A DNA stretch of 64,000 nucleotides from Dehalococcoidia bacterium (GCA_012959765.1 DUCO01000034.1:1-64000), one strand, 5' to 3'. Positions 55,520 through 64,000 are shown, counted from the first letter of the stretch. Notes: generated from the sequence alone by a model not told the origin. Numbers and translations are program-made.

Positions 55520-56256
55520 GGTAGTTCGTCTCCGGGTTCTCGTTGCACTATTCGGTTCACATACGTGCTCAAAGTGCCCACTCGCTCGGAATCGATACCG
55601 CCTACTTCAACGATTTCGTCAACCTCAACAATCGTGACCCGAGCCGCAGTAGCCATCGCCGGATTGAACGCCCTCGAAGTGCCGATGTACTGTAGATTGC
55701 CCCGAGTATCGGCTTTCTCAGCACGGATCAAAGCGTAATCGGCCGTCAACGCATGCTCCAGCAGGTAAGCCCGACCCCCAAACTCACGATGCTCCTTGCC
55801 CTCGGCAACTGGCGTCCCAACCCCCGTCGGCGTGTAAAAAGCCGGAATTCCCGCTCCCGCAGCACGGATCCGCTCGATCAGCGTGCCCTGCGGAACGATA
55901 TCGACCTCCGCCTTGCCTTCCCGCCACGCCTTCTCGATGTCGCTCAAAGGATTCGTGGTCCCGGGAACAGGGAATGAACAGATAATCTTCGTCGCCTGAC
56001 CACTCTCGAAAAACATACCCTGATCCACCGGGTCGAGATGATCCGGCCAGCCATAACCGGTCGTTTTCGAAATACCAGCCACGTTACCGATGATCGTCAG
56101 ATCGCCAACCCCAAGATCGCGCAGTGCCAGCATCAACCGGGTCGGCTGCCCACCAGCGCCGCCAAATCCGCCAATCATGATCGACGCGCCCGACGGAATA
56201 TCGGCAACGGCTTCGGCGAATGAATTGGAGATCTTGTTGGCTTTACTATTTGGCAC
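55516..56256 (-). CDS. 3-oxoacid (succinyl) CoA-transferase, subunit A
   Basis: 246 residues. IPSGASIMIGGFGGAGGQPT is the glycine-rich subunit-A signature; GNLQYIGTSRAFNPAMATAA and VTIVEVDEIVEVGGID are typical of the C-terminal half. Start at ATG 56256. First gene of a coupled pair with subunit B. Which acids it uses is not readable; ketone-body or short-chain acid activation are the usual roles. Confidence 0.92.
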   Translation of the reverse strand: MPNSKANKISNSFAEAVADIPSGASIMIGGFGGAGGQPTRLMLALRDLGVGDLTIIGNVAGISKTTGYGWPDHLDPVDQGMFFESGQATKIICSFPVPGTTNPLSDIEKAWREGKAEVDIVPQGTLIERIRAAGAGIPAFYTPTGVGTPVAEGKEHREFGGRAYLLEHALTADYALIRAEKADTRGNLQYIGTSRAFNPAMATAARVTIVEVDEIVEVGGIDSERVGTLSTYVNRIVQREPGDELP

Positions 56257-56354
56257 GGCGAGCCAGATTGTACGGTCTTTTACCCGAGCGTCGCATACAC
56301 TTCTCGAAGTTTTCGCTCCAGATACTCCTACATTCCGAATCTATCCTCACGTAC

Positions 56355-57155
56355 ATGACGCCAAAATCCAACAAGAACGACTTCACACTCATCGCCCACC
56401 GGGGCGCTTCCTACGACGCACCGGAAAACACCTTTGAAGCGTTCGATCTGGCACTCGAATTGGGATTCGACAACTTTGAAACCGATGTTCAACTGACGAG
56501 CGACGGCAGACCGGTTCTGGTGCACGACGACACTCTCGACCGCACCACCGACACCACAGGACTCGTCAAAGAAACCAGCATTGCAAAGATAAAGTCGCTA
56601 AACGCCGGACTCTGGTTCGAAGGCCCCGACGACAGCGCGGGCGTTCACGGTGTGATGGCATACCCCGAAGCGTTCGTACCCACTCTCGACGACTTTCTGG
56701 AACGATACGCCGGCAAAGCCCACGTCCACCTCGAACTGAAATCTACCGATGTCGAACTGGCAGCCACCACGAAGAAATCACTCGAAAAGTGGGGCTGGCT
56801 CGATCAGCACACCGGCGACAGCATCGCCCCCGGTCTGACGATCTCATCGTTCCGATTCGAGCAACTCGAACGATCGATCGCCATCATGCCGAACACCGCC
56901 CACGGCTGGCTGATGCAGAAAATCGACAAAGCATCGCTTAAAGCCGCAACAGATCTCGGACTCTCCGGAATCTACCCAAACGCGGGCAAAGTCACCGAAC
57001 GACAAATCGAAAGAGCCAATGCCGCGGGACTCGTTGTTCGAACGTGGGGCATCGCCGATTCGAAAGCCGCACTGAGACGGGCCTATCGTTCAGGGGCAGT
57101 AGGCACGACAGTCGACTGGCCAGCAAAAGCCCGCGAGATAATTGAATCGCTTTAA
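56355..57155 (+). CDS. Glycerophosphodiester phosphodiesterase
   Basis: 266 residues from ATG 56355 (MTPKSNKNDFTLIAHRGAS); the frame extends upstream into the CoA-transferase gene without conserved sequence. GDPD signatures: IAHRGASYDAPENTFEAFDL (catalytic His, Glu/Arg), FETDVQLTSDGRPVLVHDDT with metal Glu, Asp and the second catalytic His, VHLELKS and the terminal LVVRTWGI. It hydrolyses glycerophosphodiesters to glycerol-3-phosphate and an alcohol. No signal peptide is seen, so it is probably cytoplasmic. Confidence 0.92.
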   Translation: MTPKSNKNDFTLIAHRGASYDAPENTFEAFDLALELGFDNFETDVQLTSDGRPVLVHDDTLDRTTDTTGLVKETSIAKIKSLNAGLWFEGPDDSAGVHGVMAYPEAFVPTLDDFLERYAGKAHVHLELKSTDVELAATTKKSLEKWGWLDQHTGDSIAPGLTISSFRFEQLERSIAIMPNTAHGWLMQKIDKASLKAATDLGLSGIYPNAGKVTERQIERANAAGLVVRTWGIADSKAALRRAYRSGAVGTTVDWPAKAREIIESL

Positions 57156-57209
57156 ACCACTTTGACTGTTTAAATCCCGCCGGCTCAAATCCGTCGTTTT
57201 TCGCGCCAA

Positions 57210-57521
57210 TCAGGGTCTTTGAGCAACGGGCAATCCGAGTTCAGGAGACAAGTCACCCCAGCCCGGGTTTAGTGCATCTATCAGCGACAGCTTCCGATCA
57301 CGTTTCCAACTCTTGATCTGCTTCTCGCGCTCGAGCGTAGACCACACGTCTTCCGTCGTCTCATACCAAACCAGCGAGTGAAGATGATGCAACCGCGTGA
57401 ATTTTGAGCCAATCCCGGATCGATGCTGAATTATCCGACTAATGAGGTCGCTAGTGACGCCTGTATAAAGCGTGCGTTTCTCATTCGACAATATGTAGAC
57501 GGCGTAGGTTTTGGTATACAA
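57210..57521 (-). CDS. GIY-YIG nuclease-domain protein (UPF0213-like)
   Basis: 103 residues. YAVYILSNEKRTLYTGVTSD contains the GIY-YIG pair as VYI...YTG; the catalytic Arg follows in LISRIIQHRSG and a Glu in LEREKQIKSWKR. Stand-alone domains of this size are common and of uncertain role in DNA repair or mobility. Confidence 0.87.
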   Translation of the reverse strand: MYTKTYAVYILSNEKRTLYTGVTSDLISRIIQHRSGIGSKFTRLHHLHSLVWYETTEDVWSTLEREKQIKSWKRDRKLSLIDALNPGWGDLSPELGLPVAQRP

Positions 57522-57631
57522 CTTGGATGTTCGGCAGCTTGGTGCTCGATGTCCCCGCCAGCATGACCGGTTCCGAGTGATACTTCAAAACCGTTATGGC
57601 ATTAGTCCGCCAGTTGTTGAGGATCCCGCTG

Positions 57632-57669
57632 ATTGCCACGTCATTCGTTCCTCACTCCTCGCAATGACA
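57632..57669. repeat. REP-like repeat, family A, single inverted arm
   Basis: ATTGCCACGTCATTCGTTCC to CTCCTCGCAATGACA. It lies in the 240-base gap between the GIY-YIG and dehydratase genes; nothing else seen there apart from a possible promoter. Confidence 0.75.
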
Positions 57670-57761
57670 AAATACGCCCAAACCCAACAACACTGCGGTA
57701 AAGTCGCGCTCAGATATTCCAAGCTCGACCACCAGTCGAACACAACCATAAGAAGTAACTC

Positions 57762-58964
57762 ATGAAGATCGAAAAAGTCCGACTCCGCCACGTATTCGGA
57801 ACCATCGAAACCGAAGGCCTGTTCTGGGAAGAACGACTGGTAACTCCGCTCGACGTCTACCCGGAGTTTCGGGACGTTACGAAGCGAGTCGAGTGGAGCG
57901 ACGAGAAATCCAAAAATGAACTCGCCCACAACGCCTACTTCGTTCAGATAGAAACTGATGAAGGTGTGATTGGCATTGGTGGACCGATGGACAAAGCAGT
58001 TGCGTTCATCGTCGAAAACGAGCTTTCTCGATACCTGATCGACCGCGATCCGCTGGCGATCGAGTTTCTCTGGGACATCATGCACCGTGGATCGGTACAC
58101 GGCCGCCAGAGCAACACGATGATCGCCATCAGTGCGATCGACAACGCACTCTGGGATCTCAAAGGTCGCTACCTCAACGTCCCCGTCTACTCGATCATCG
58201 GCGGTCCAACCCGCCCCGAAGTTCCCGCCTACGCATCGATGCTCGGCTACAACGTGCTCGACAAGGGATTGGTCAGAGAGCGTGCAAAACAGAAACAGGA
58301 AGAAGGCTACACAGCCCAGAAATGGTTCTTCCGACACGGCCCAATGTCGGGCGCAGAAGGTCTGAAGAAAAACGTTGAGTTGGTCGAAACGCTTCGTGAC
58401 ACCCTCGGCGAAGACGACGACATCATGCTCGATTGCTGGCAGTCGATGGACGTGAACTACGTCATCAAGCTTGCCGAGCAGATAGAAGATTTCTACCCCC
58501 GCTGGCTCGAAGAGTGCGCAATGCCCGATCGCATCGACTCGTACCGCAAAATTCGAGAAGCGACCAACATCCCGCTCTCAGGCGCCGAGCACCACTACAC
58601 CCGCTGGGGCATGAAGCAGTTCATCGAAGCCGAAGCTCTCGACATTCTCCAACCCGACATCTACTGGGCAGGCGGGCTCTCCGAAGTTCTCAAAATCGCG
58701 GCGGTTGCAACCACGTTCGATCTGATCACAATCCCGCACGGCCACTCAACGAACGCCGGTATCCACTTCTCGGTCGCTCAGTCACCGATCCACACCCCAT
58801 ACCAGGAGTACCTAGTCAAGTGGAACACCATTCATCAGCACTTTCTTAAAGACGCCGTCCAGCCAGAAAACGGCATGATCAAAGCACCTTCAGGAGTCGG
58901 AATGATGATGGACCTCGACCCCGACAAGATAGAAAAAGAAGAAGAACCAAACTTCGGCTCTTAA
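57762..58964 (+). CDS. L-rhamnonate-dehydratase-like enolase-superfamily protein (copy 1)
   Basis: 400 residues. Capping domain about 1-130, then a TIM barrel with AQKWFFRHGPMSGAEGLKKN (base Lys in KWFF region), IMLDCWQSMD (metal Asp), WLEECAMPD (metal Glu), PLSGAEHHYTRWGMKQF (metal Glu) and LQPDIYWAGGLSEVLKI. The late acid/base His is in ITIPHGHSTNAGIH. This block pattern is that of L-rhamnonate dehydratase in the mandelate racemase subgroup. It would convert a sugar acid to the 2-keto-3-deoxy form, a substrate type for the HpaI-type aldolase in the window. The next gene is a close paralogue 38 nt away. Confidence 0.87.
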   Translation: MKIEKVRLRHVFGTIETEGLFWEERLVTPLDVYPEFRDVTKRVEWSDEKSKNELAHNAYFVQIETDEGVIGIGGPMDKAVAFIVENELSRYLIDRDPLAIEFLWDIMHRGSVHGRQSNTMIAISAIDNALWDLKGRYLNVPVYSIIGGPTRPEVPAYASMLGYNVLDKGLVRERAKQKQEEGYTAQKWFFRHGPMSGAEGLKKNVELVETLRDTLGEDDDIMLDCWQSMDVNYVIKLAEQIEDFYPRWLEECAMPDRIDSYRKIREATNIPLSGAEHHYTRWGMKQFIEAEALDILQPDIYWAGGLSEVLKIAAVATTFDLITIPHGHSTNAGIHFSVAQSPIHTPYQEYLVKWNTIHQHFLKDAVQPENGMIKAPSGVGMMMDLDPDKIEKEEEPNFGS

Positions 58965-59002
58965 GTGCAAGACAACAGCATCCGACCCAAACTCACCCCA
59001 CC

Positions 59003-60199
59003 ATGAAAATCACAAACATAAGACTCCGCAAACTCACTGGAACCATGGAAGTCAACGGACCATTCATGGAAGAACGGCTCGCTATGCCCCTCGACGTCTA
59101 CGAAGAATTCCGAGTTCAGGGTCCACCAGCCGCAGACACCCAAATCGACGACTCCCATTACCAGCTGAAACAGATCTGGGTGCACATCGAAACCGACGAG
59201 GGCGTAACCGGCATCTCTGGACCCACAATGCCCGGTGGCACAGCGTTCCACGTCTACCAAATGCGAGACTTCCTGATCGGGCGCGATCCGCTGGCGACCG
59301 AGTTCCTGTGGGACATCATGCACCGCAAGTCGGTTCACGGTCGGCAGGGCGAGAACATGATGGCGATCAGCCTCATCGACAACGCACTGTGGGATCTCAA
59401 AGGCAAGTACTTCAAGCAGCCGGTATCAACGCTAATTGGCGGGCCAACCAGAGACTCAATGCCCGCCTACGCATCAATGCTCGGATATGCCACGCAAGAC
59501 ATGAGTCTCGTAAAAGAGCGAGCGCTCGAAATGCAGGGTAGGGGCTACAAGGCCCAAAAATGGTTCTTCCGTCATGGTCCGATGTCGGGACCTGCCGGGT
59601 TCAAGAAAAACGTCGAACTCGCCGAAACACTTCGAGAAACACTTGGCGACGACGACGACATCATGCTCGATTGCTGGCAGTCGATGGACGTCAACTACGT
59701 CATCAAACTCGCAGCCGCCATCGAAAACACCCATCCGCGATGGCTCGAAGAAGTCGCAATGCCAGATCGTATCGATTCATATCGCAAGATTCGTGAGGGA
59801 ACAAACATTCCGATTTCAGGCGCCGAGCACGAATACACTCGTTGGGGTTTCAAGCGATTCATCGACGCCGAGGCACTCGACATCATTCAGCCCGACCTCA
59901 ACTGGGCGGGTGGCCTTACCGAAGTGATGAAAATCAGCGCACTCGCCACCACATACGACCTGATTACTATCTGCCACCAGGGCGTTTCTCCTCCGGGAAT
60001 GGCATGGTCGTCAGCGCAGTCACCAATCCACACTCCATACGTTGAAATGCTCGTCAAGCACGCTGCGATGAGCTACTTCTTCGATGCCAACGGCGGCCCA
60101 AACTTCAACAACGGTGAACTAACCGTCAGCAAGCACCCGGGTCTTGGTTTCGAAATTGACGAGTCGAAAATCGAGAACGAAGAAAATCTCGAGTACTAG
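59003..60199 (+). CDS. L-rhamnonate-dehydratase-like enolase-superfamily protein (copy 2)
   Basis: 398 residues, very similar to the preceding gene over its whole length: QKWFFRHGPMSGPAGFKKN, IMLDCWQSMDVNYVIKLA, WLEEVAMPDRIDSYRKI, PISGAEHEYTRWGFKRF, IQPDLNWAGGLTEVMKI. All metal ligands are kept. The acid/base region differs: ITICHQGVSPPGMAWSSAQS where copy 1 has ITIPHGHSTNAGIHFSVAQS, so the His is kept but its surroundings and likely the substrate pocket are changed. The two copies are probably one transcript from a tandem duplication with substrate divergence. Confidence 0.87.
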   Translation: MKITNIRLRKLTGTMEVNGPFMEERLAMPLDVYEEFRVQGPPAADTQIDDSHYQLKQIWVHIETDEGVTGISGPTMPGGTAFHVYQMRDFLIGRDPLATEFLWDIMHRKSVHGRQGENMMAISLIDNALWDLKGKYFKQPVSTLIGGPTRDSMPAYASMLGYATQDMSLVKERALEMQGRGYKAQKWFFRHGPMSGPAGFKKNVELAETLRETLGDDDDIMLDCWQSMDVNYVIKLAAAIENTHPRWLEEVAMPDRIDSYRKIREGTNIPISGAEHEYTRWGFKRFIDAEALDIIQPDLNWAGGLTEVMKISALATTYDLITICHQGVSPPGMAWSSAQSPIHTPYVEMLVKHAAMSYFFDANGGPNFNNGELTVSKHPGLGFEIDESKIENEENLEY

Positions 60200-60261
60200 A
60201 CACACTTTTTCGACCGCGCATGCTTGCCGGCCTTACGCTGCCAGTGCCTGATTGAGCGTGA

Positions 60262-60738
60262 TCACAGGCACGCAGATTCAGTAATCTGTTTTGCGTATTT
60301 CCGCTCCATCTCCGCAAGCTTCTCCACACGACGCCTGAAGTCGGGATCAGTCGAAAATTCCGCGCCTATAAACGCATCAAGAACTTCCTTCGCAACCGCA
60401 ATCCCAATAATCCACGCACCCATGCAAATCAGGTTCACATCATCGTGTTCAACACCCTGATGTGCGCAATGCGTATCGTGAGCAAGGGCTGCCCTGATTC
60501 CTGGAACCTTATTCCCCGCAATAGCCGCGCCAACCCCGGTTCCGCACACCATAATGCCCCGCTCGGCGTCTCCAGAAAGTATTGCCGCTGTCACACGTTG
60601 CGCAATATCCGGAAAATCGACCGGTTCCTCCGAGTGAGTCCCGTAATCCGTTACTTCGTGACCCTGTGACTTCAGATACTCCACCACAGGTCCCTTCATA
60701 GAAAACCCGGCGTGATCGCCACCAACAGCCAACTTCAT
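60262..60738 (-). CDS. rpiB: Ribose-5-phosphate isomerase B / sugar-phosphate isomerase (RpiB/LacAB family)
   Basis: 158 residues from ATG 60738, with AGGAG 9 nt upstream. LAVGGDHAGFSMKGPVVEYL is the family start (DHAG), then DFPDIAQRV, IMVCGTGVGAAIAGNKVPGI (the CGTG active site Cys) and HDTHCAHQGVEHDDVNLICM. It interconverts ribose- and ribulose-5-phosphate or a related sugar phosphate. Orientation is convergent with the dehydratase pair. Confidence 0.9.
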   Translation of the reverse strand: MKLAVGGDHAGFSMKGPVVEYLKSQGHEVTDYGTHSEEPVDFPDIAQRVTAAILSGDAERGIMVCGTGVGAAIAGNKVPGIRAALAHDTHCAHQGVEHDDVNLICMGAWIIGIAVAKEVLDAFIGAEFSTDPDFRRRVEKLAEMERKYAKQITESACL

Positions 60739-60772
60739 ATCCAAATACTCCTAGTTACAAAATACTGATAAT

Positions 60773-60800
60773 TGTCATTCTGAACTCGATTCAGAACCCC
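60773..60800. repeat. Dispersed repeat, family B
   Basis: TTGTCATTCTGAACTCGATT then CAGAACCCC, between rpiB and the thioesterase gene. Confidence 0.6.
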
Positions 60801-60846
60801 AAAAAACCGCGTCCACCACCAATTCATCCAACAGCCACCAAAGCCC

Positions 60847-60866
60847 AAAAAACGCGGCCTAGCCGC
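60847..60866 (-). terminator. Terminator of the thioesterase gene
   Basis: On the minus strand GCGGCTAGGCCGC (60854-60866) is followed by GTTTTTT, four bases past the stop. It is the same 13-mer as the hairpin at 4541. Confidence 0.75.
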
Positions 60867-60870
60867 CCGT

Positions 60871-61386
60871 CTAGCCGCCCGGCAAATGCTGAAACAACCC
60901 CGTCGGATCCGCCCACTCGTCGGGAACCCGAAGCGAAAGAACAGTCGCATCGCACGTCAATACGCCATCATGCGAATAGATATCGACAGCGAAAATAGTC
61001 TTCTTGTTCGTCTTCTCGATCAGCCGAGCACGGGCAGTCACCGGACCATCGATTCTCGTTGGCTTCCGATAGTTCACCGTCAGCGAAGCAGTTGCGTACC
61101 AGATCTTGTCGCCCTCACCTACTTCTCGACCCTCGGTTCGATAGGCATCGGCAATCGCAGAACACACCCCGTGGCAATCGATGATCGCAGCGATAGTTCC
61201 GCCGTTCATCACATCGGGCGGCATTGCCGCGTGATGCGGCTCCGGCTGGAAAACACACACCGCCTCATCGCCATCCCAGAACGACTTGATCTGCAACCCC
61301 TTGTCGTTCCACGCCCCACACCCGTAACAGTGATTCCCGTGAAGGCCGTCCTGAAAGTAAGTGCGTTCTAGTTCACTCTGGCTCAT
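60871..61386 (-). CDS. PaaI-like hotdog thioesterase
   Basis: 171 residues, ATG with GGGGAG just upstream. HCYGCGAWNDKGLQIKSFWD is the common Cys-rich start of this group (CYGCG). HHAAMPPDVMNGGTIAAIID holds the hotdog helix, with the NGG motif in place of HGG and a nearby Asp (IIDCHG) as the likely catalytic carboxylate. YATASLTVNYRKPTRIDGPV and VLTCDATVLSLRVP complete the fold. It would hydrolyse acyl-CoA thioesters. Confidence 0.87.
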   Translation of the reverse strand: MSQSELERTYFQDGLHGNHCYGCGAWNDKGLQIKSFWDGDEAVCVFQPEPHHAAMPPDVMNGGTIAAIIDCHGVCSAIADAYRTEGREVGEGDKIWYATASLTVNYRKPTRIDGPVTARARLIEKTNKKTIFAVDIYSHDGVLTCDATVLSLRVPDEWADPTGLFQHLPGG

Positions 61387-61530
61387 ACTGCTCCCCGAAG
61401 CCGAAAATCTTGATCACGTCTCGCTCGTCATCCCACACCCTACCGGCTTACGTCAGAGCCGGAAAGCTATTCGCCAACGGATAGCCAACAACTAAAGAAC
61501 CTCACACCCGAAACTCATCATCAAACACGT

Positions 61531-62727
61531 ATGCTCAATGCCCGAACTCGATCTTCAGCCCTAATACTTGTCTCAGCAGCCACATTCTTCTCGCTGTCGG
61601 TCTGGTTTTCGACAAACGCCATCTCGGGCGCACTCGAAGCTGAAAAGTCGATCGACGAATCGGCAATTGCCATACTCACGATCGCGGTTCAACTCGGATT
61701 CGTATTCGGAACGCTTGTCATTGCATTCACGAACCTTTCCGACCTGATCAACGCCAGAACACTTTTCGCAATCTCCACGATACTCGCCGCCGCAACGAAC
61801 CTGCTGGTAATCCCACTCGAGTCCACACCACTGCTCATCACCGCCCGGTTCGCCACCGGGGCATTTCTGGGAGGCGTCTACCCACCAGCGATGAAAGTCA
61901 TATCCGGCTGGTACACAAAAGGTCGAGGATTCGCACTTGGAACGATGGTAGGAGCGTTGACGATCGGATCTGGATCACCCCACCTGCTGAGATCAGTATT
62001 CTCGGAGAACTGGCAGGCCGTGATCATCGGCAGCTCAATCCTGGCTGTTATCGGCGGGTTAATCCTGAAATTCTTCGTCACAGACGGGCCCCACGATGTA
62101 AAAGGCGCCAGATTCAATCCCCGCTATCTGGTCGGAGCACTCGCCAAACGTGGACCACGACTCGCCCTCACCGGCTATCTCGGCCACCAGTGGGAGCTAT
62201 ACGCAATGTGGACGTGGATCGGCAGCTTCATGCTCTACATCATCGGCGACTCGCTCGATCTCGCATCCGCCCTGACGTTCCTCGTGTTTGCCATCGGTGC
62301 AGTCGCAAGCTCCTACGCCGGAATGTGGTCCGAGAAAATCGGCCGCACAGCAGTCACCAGCATCGCAATGGTCATCAGCGGAGGTGTAGCCGCATTCATC
62401 GGCTTCCTACCCCAAGAAATGACCGTTCTGATCGTAATTCTCGTAATGATCTGGGGCGCTTCCATAATCGCCGACTCCGCACAATTCTCAACTGCAATGA
62501 CCGAACTGAGTGACCCCGCGTACAGAGGAACCATGCTCACGTTCCAAACAGGTGTCGGTTTCGCCCTGACTGCAGTTTCAATCTGGCTACTGCCAATCGT
62601 GAGAGATTCCTCGGGCTGGGGCTGGGCATTCGCAATGCTCGCACTCGGCCCCGTAGTTGGAACAGCCGCAATGCTCCGACTCCGTTCGCTCCCCGAAGCC
62701 AAAAACCTCGCAGGCGGAAAACGCTAG
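61531..62727 (+). CDS. MFS transporter
   Basis: 398 residues with about 12 hydrophobic helices. The first is LILVSAATFFSLSVWFSTNA. Cytoplasmic loops have NLSDLINARTLF and TKGRGFALGTMVGALTIGSG; the central loop is DGPHDVKGARFNPRYLVG. The second half includes YAGMWSEKIGRTAVTSIAM, the repeated DRxGR-like motif A, and TMLTFQTGVGFALTAVSIWL. Substrate unknown. It is complete, unlike the MFS gene at the start of the window. Confidence 0.87.
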   Translation: MLNARTRSSALILVSAATFFSLSVWFSTNAISGALEAEKSIDESAIAILTIAVQLGFVFGTLVIAFTNLSDLINARTLFAISTILAAATNLLVIPLESTPLLITARFATGAFLGGVYPPAMKVISGWYTKGRGFALGTMVGALTIGSGSPHLLRSVFSENWQAVIIGSSILAVIGGLILKFFVTDGPHDVKGARFNPRYLVGALAKRGPRLALTGYLGHQWELYAMWTWIGSFMLYIIGDSLDLASALTFLVFAIGAVASSYAGMWSEKIGRTAVTSIAMVISGGVAAFIGFLPQEMTVLIVILVMIWGASIIADSAQFSTAMTELSDPAYRGTMLTFQTGVGFALTAVSIWLLPIVRDSSGWGWAFAMLALGPVVGTAAMLRLRSLPEAKNLAGGKR

Positions 62728-62778
62728 AAATTTGCTAAAGTCCGCTGAACTGTCAACAAGATTTATTATCTGGGACAC

Positions 62779-62813
62779 TGTCATTGCCCAGAAGTCCGAC
62801 GACGTGGCAATCA
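62779..62813. repeat. REP-like repeat, family A, single arm
   Basis: TGTCATTGCCCAGAAGTCCG to ACGACGTGGCAATCA, directly before the lipoprotein gene. Confidence 0.7.
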
Positions 62814-62838
62814 CCCAGCAACTGAGACCACCGATCAA

Positions 62839-63324
62839 TTGAGAAAACTACTCATCACCCTCGGCATCGCGCTAGCCGCACTAATCATCGCCGCCTGCAG
62901 CTCCGGCGATTCCGACAGCTCGGTATCAACAACAAACGACGGCGAAGAGCAAGCGCCCGTTCTGCGCATCGATGAAACCTTCACAATCGAGCAGTTCGAA
63001 GCCGCCGGGTTCAAGTTAAATCAAGAGTTCGACACCGATACCGTGCCGCTCGCCACAAATGTCTACTACGGATTCGCCGACAGGCGTGACATCGAGATCC
63101 GCAAGTACGCCTCGCACGCCGACGCAATGTCGGCTGGCGTCGAATCGGCACTTTCCGTACTCGGCCGCTCACCTGCATCGAACTCAGGGGGTGGGATTAT
63201 CACCTCGAACAACAACCGCACCAGCTACCACGCCTATCTCGTAGCGGGCAACGTAGTAATGCTCTGCCAAACCGACATCTCAGCCTGCGAAAATCTGGTG
63301 AAAAACACCATCAGCGGCGGCTAA
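62839..63324 (+). CDS. Lipoprotein with the same C-terminal domain as the 12825-14003 lipoprotein
   Basis: 161 residues from TTG 62839. A signal helix LLITLGIALAALIIAACSSG ends in the lipobox IAAC. The mature part begins with a Ser/Asp-rich linker, then DETFTIEQFEAAGFKLNQEF, NVYYGFADRRDIEIRKYASH, and the closing block YHAYLVAGNVVMLCQTDISA with two Cys (LCQ and ACENLV) likely to pair. The same blocks end the lipoprotein at 12.8 kb. I do not recognise the domain from a named family. Start is uncertain since no clear ribosome site is seen. Confidence 0.75.
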   Translation: MRKLLITLGIALAALIIAACSSGDSDSSVSTTNDGEEQAPVLRIDETFTIEQFEAAGFKLNQEFDTDTVPLATNVYYGFADRRDIEIRKYASHADAMSAGVESALSVLGRSPASNSGGGIITSNNNRTSYHAYLVAGNVVMLCQTDISACENLVKNTISGG

Positions 63325-63347
63325 TACTTGTGTGGTGTGAGCACCCC

Positions 63348-63387
63348 TGTCATTGCGAGGGGTGAGAAACGAACGACGTGGCAATCA
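63348..63387. repeat. REP-like repeat, family A, single arm
   Basis: TGTCATTGCGAGGGGTGAGA to ACGAACGACGTGGCAATCA, 24 nt after the lipoprotein stop. Close to the consensus. Confidence 0.8.
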
Positions 63388-63447
63388 CCACTCACAGCGC
63401 GACGACTTTTCATCTCAGCCAAAAACCCCACTTGCAGCATCTCCCCC

Positions 63448-63473
63448 GTCATCCTGAACTCGATTCAGAACCT
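63448..63473. repeat. Dispersed repeat, family B
   Basis: GTCATCCTGAACTCGATTCA followed by GAACCT, close to the consensus. Confidence 0.65.
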
Positions 63474-63523
63474 CGCACGAGCACGAAGTAGCTCCAATCA
63501 CCAACCAAAACTCGCCAAAACGA

Positions 63524-63546
63524 GAAAAGACCCGCATCACTGCGGG
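63524..63546 (-). terminator. Terminator of the small 63.6-kb gene
   Basis: CCCGCA-GTGA-TGCGGG (63531-63546) followed by TCTTTTCTC on the minus strand, 54 nt past the stop at 63600. Confidence 0.75.
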
Positions 63547-63599
63547 GCTTCACAAAAATCTGAACCGCTCACCGGTCCAATCGAGCTAAAAGCGGCTTA

Positions 63600-63824
63600 C
63601 TAAGCTGCCTGATTGTGATCGTCGTCCGAGTGCGAAAAATTCACTACTCGTGCCTTCTCTTCGATGTGGCCTCGTGAAACCATGTCGAAGAACGCACCCT
63701 GAGCTCGCAAACCCTCAGGACACACCGTGCCCTCTTCACCGACGCCAAGTACAAGCCCCAAGCCACCCCGTGCTGGAATGATTGTGTTGCCTGTTGATGT
63801 GTTTCTGATGCTAATGAGTGTCAT
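63600..63824 (-). CDS. Small hypothetical protein
   Basis: 74 residues, ATG with AAAAAGGG upstream and a clear terminator downstream, so likely a real gene. The sequence LISIRNTSTGNTIIPARGGL then GLVLGVGEEGTVCPEGLRAQ and GAFFDMVSRGHIEEKARVV is Gly-rich with one Cys and a His/Asp-rich tail (SHSDDDHNQ). No family recognised. The remaining bases to the window end (63825-64000) hold only a decayed family A fragment at 63851-63865. Confidence 0.55.
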   Translation of the reverse strand: MTLISIRNTSTGNTIIPARGGLGLVLGVGEEGTVCPEGLRAQGAFFDMVSRGHIEEKARVVNFSHSDDDHNQAA

Positions 63825-64000
63825 TGGATTGCCCTTTTTGCCCTAGAACCGTCATTGCCCGTAGATCCCGCCAGTGCGTCTTTGCCTGATGCCAACAACT
63901 CTAGGTGCCAGAACAGTCGACCGGCTCCGAGCTAGCTACACAACGCGCTTGGGAGTCGTCACCCACAACAATGAGCGACCCGGTTCATTACGGCGAGCCA

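Overview
The window looks like a chromosomal segment of a free-living bacterium, most plausibly a marine Chloroflexota of the SAR202/Dehalococcoidia type. That placement is an inference. It rests on several enolase-superfamily sugar-acid dehydratases, haloacid-dehalogenase, amidohydrolase, thioesterase and CoA-transferase genes, many Thr/Pro-rich lipoproteins, frequent TTG/GTG starts and moderate GC. There are no rRNA or tRNA genes, no CRISPR, no prophage and no recognisable transposase gene.

Layout. 1-11.6 kb: sugar-acid and carbon catabolism (partial enolase-superfamily dehydratase, broken MFS exporter, amidohydrolase, radical-SAM/SPASM maturase, HpaI-type aldolase, double-FKBP lipoprotein, FGGY kinase, two broken aminoglycoside-phosphotransferase-like genes, zinc alcohol dehydrogenase). 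11.7-14.5 kb: two lipoproteins with paired-Cys repeats and a peroxiredoxin-like selenoprotein. 14.6-28.2 kb: leuS, MOSC protein, SDR, D-amino-acid deacylase, a sulfite-oxidase-fold lipoprotein with a truncated sensor, IMPase-like and secernin-like proteins, and a DUF302 / sulfide-quinone-reductase-like pair. 28.5-40.8 kb: a large FtsX permease, a methyltransferase pseudogene, a Gfo/Idh/MocA oxidoreductase and an acetoin-dehydrogenase-like (AcoX/C/B/A) cluster interrupted by a zincin-like lipoprotein and a haloacid dehalogenase. 41-53.3 kb: housekeeping core (gyrB, pyrE, nadD, obgE, dnaA, fmt, ffh), with an AT-rich, DnaA-box-containing gap near dnaA that may be the origin. 53.4-64 kb: a GrdB/PrdB-like selenoprotein, CoA-transferase subunits, GDPD, GIY-YIG protein, two L-rhamnonate-dehydratase-like paralogues, rpiB, thioesterase, MFS permease and another lipoprotein.

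Main points. (1) Two genes that normal gene calling would split at an in-frame TGA read through as selenoproteins, both with a UxxC motif and both with a SECIS-like hairpin whose apical-loop GU lies about 21-23 nt from the start of the UGA. (2) The intergenic DNA is full of short dispersed repeats (four families), some in inverted pairs. Many genes end in a recurrent terminator hairpin, GTGCC-N3-GGCAC or close variants. (3) About eight genes are visibly broken by nonsense codons, homopolymer frameshifts, truncation or a micro-homology deletion. Some may be assembly errors, but several carry independent inactivating changes. (4) Three lipoproteins share repeat or C-terminal domains that I do not recognise from any named family.
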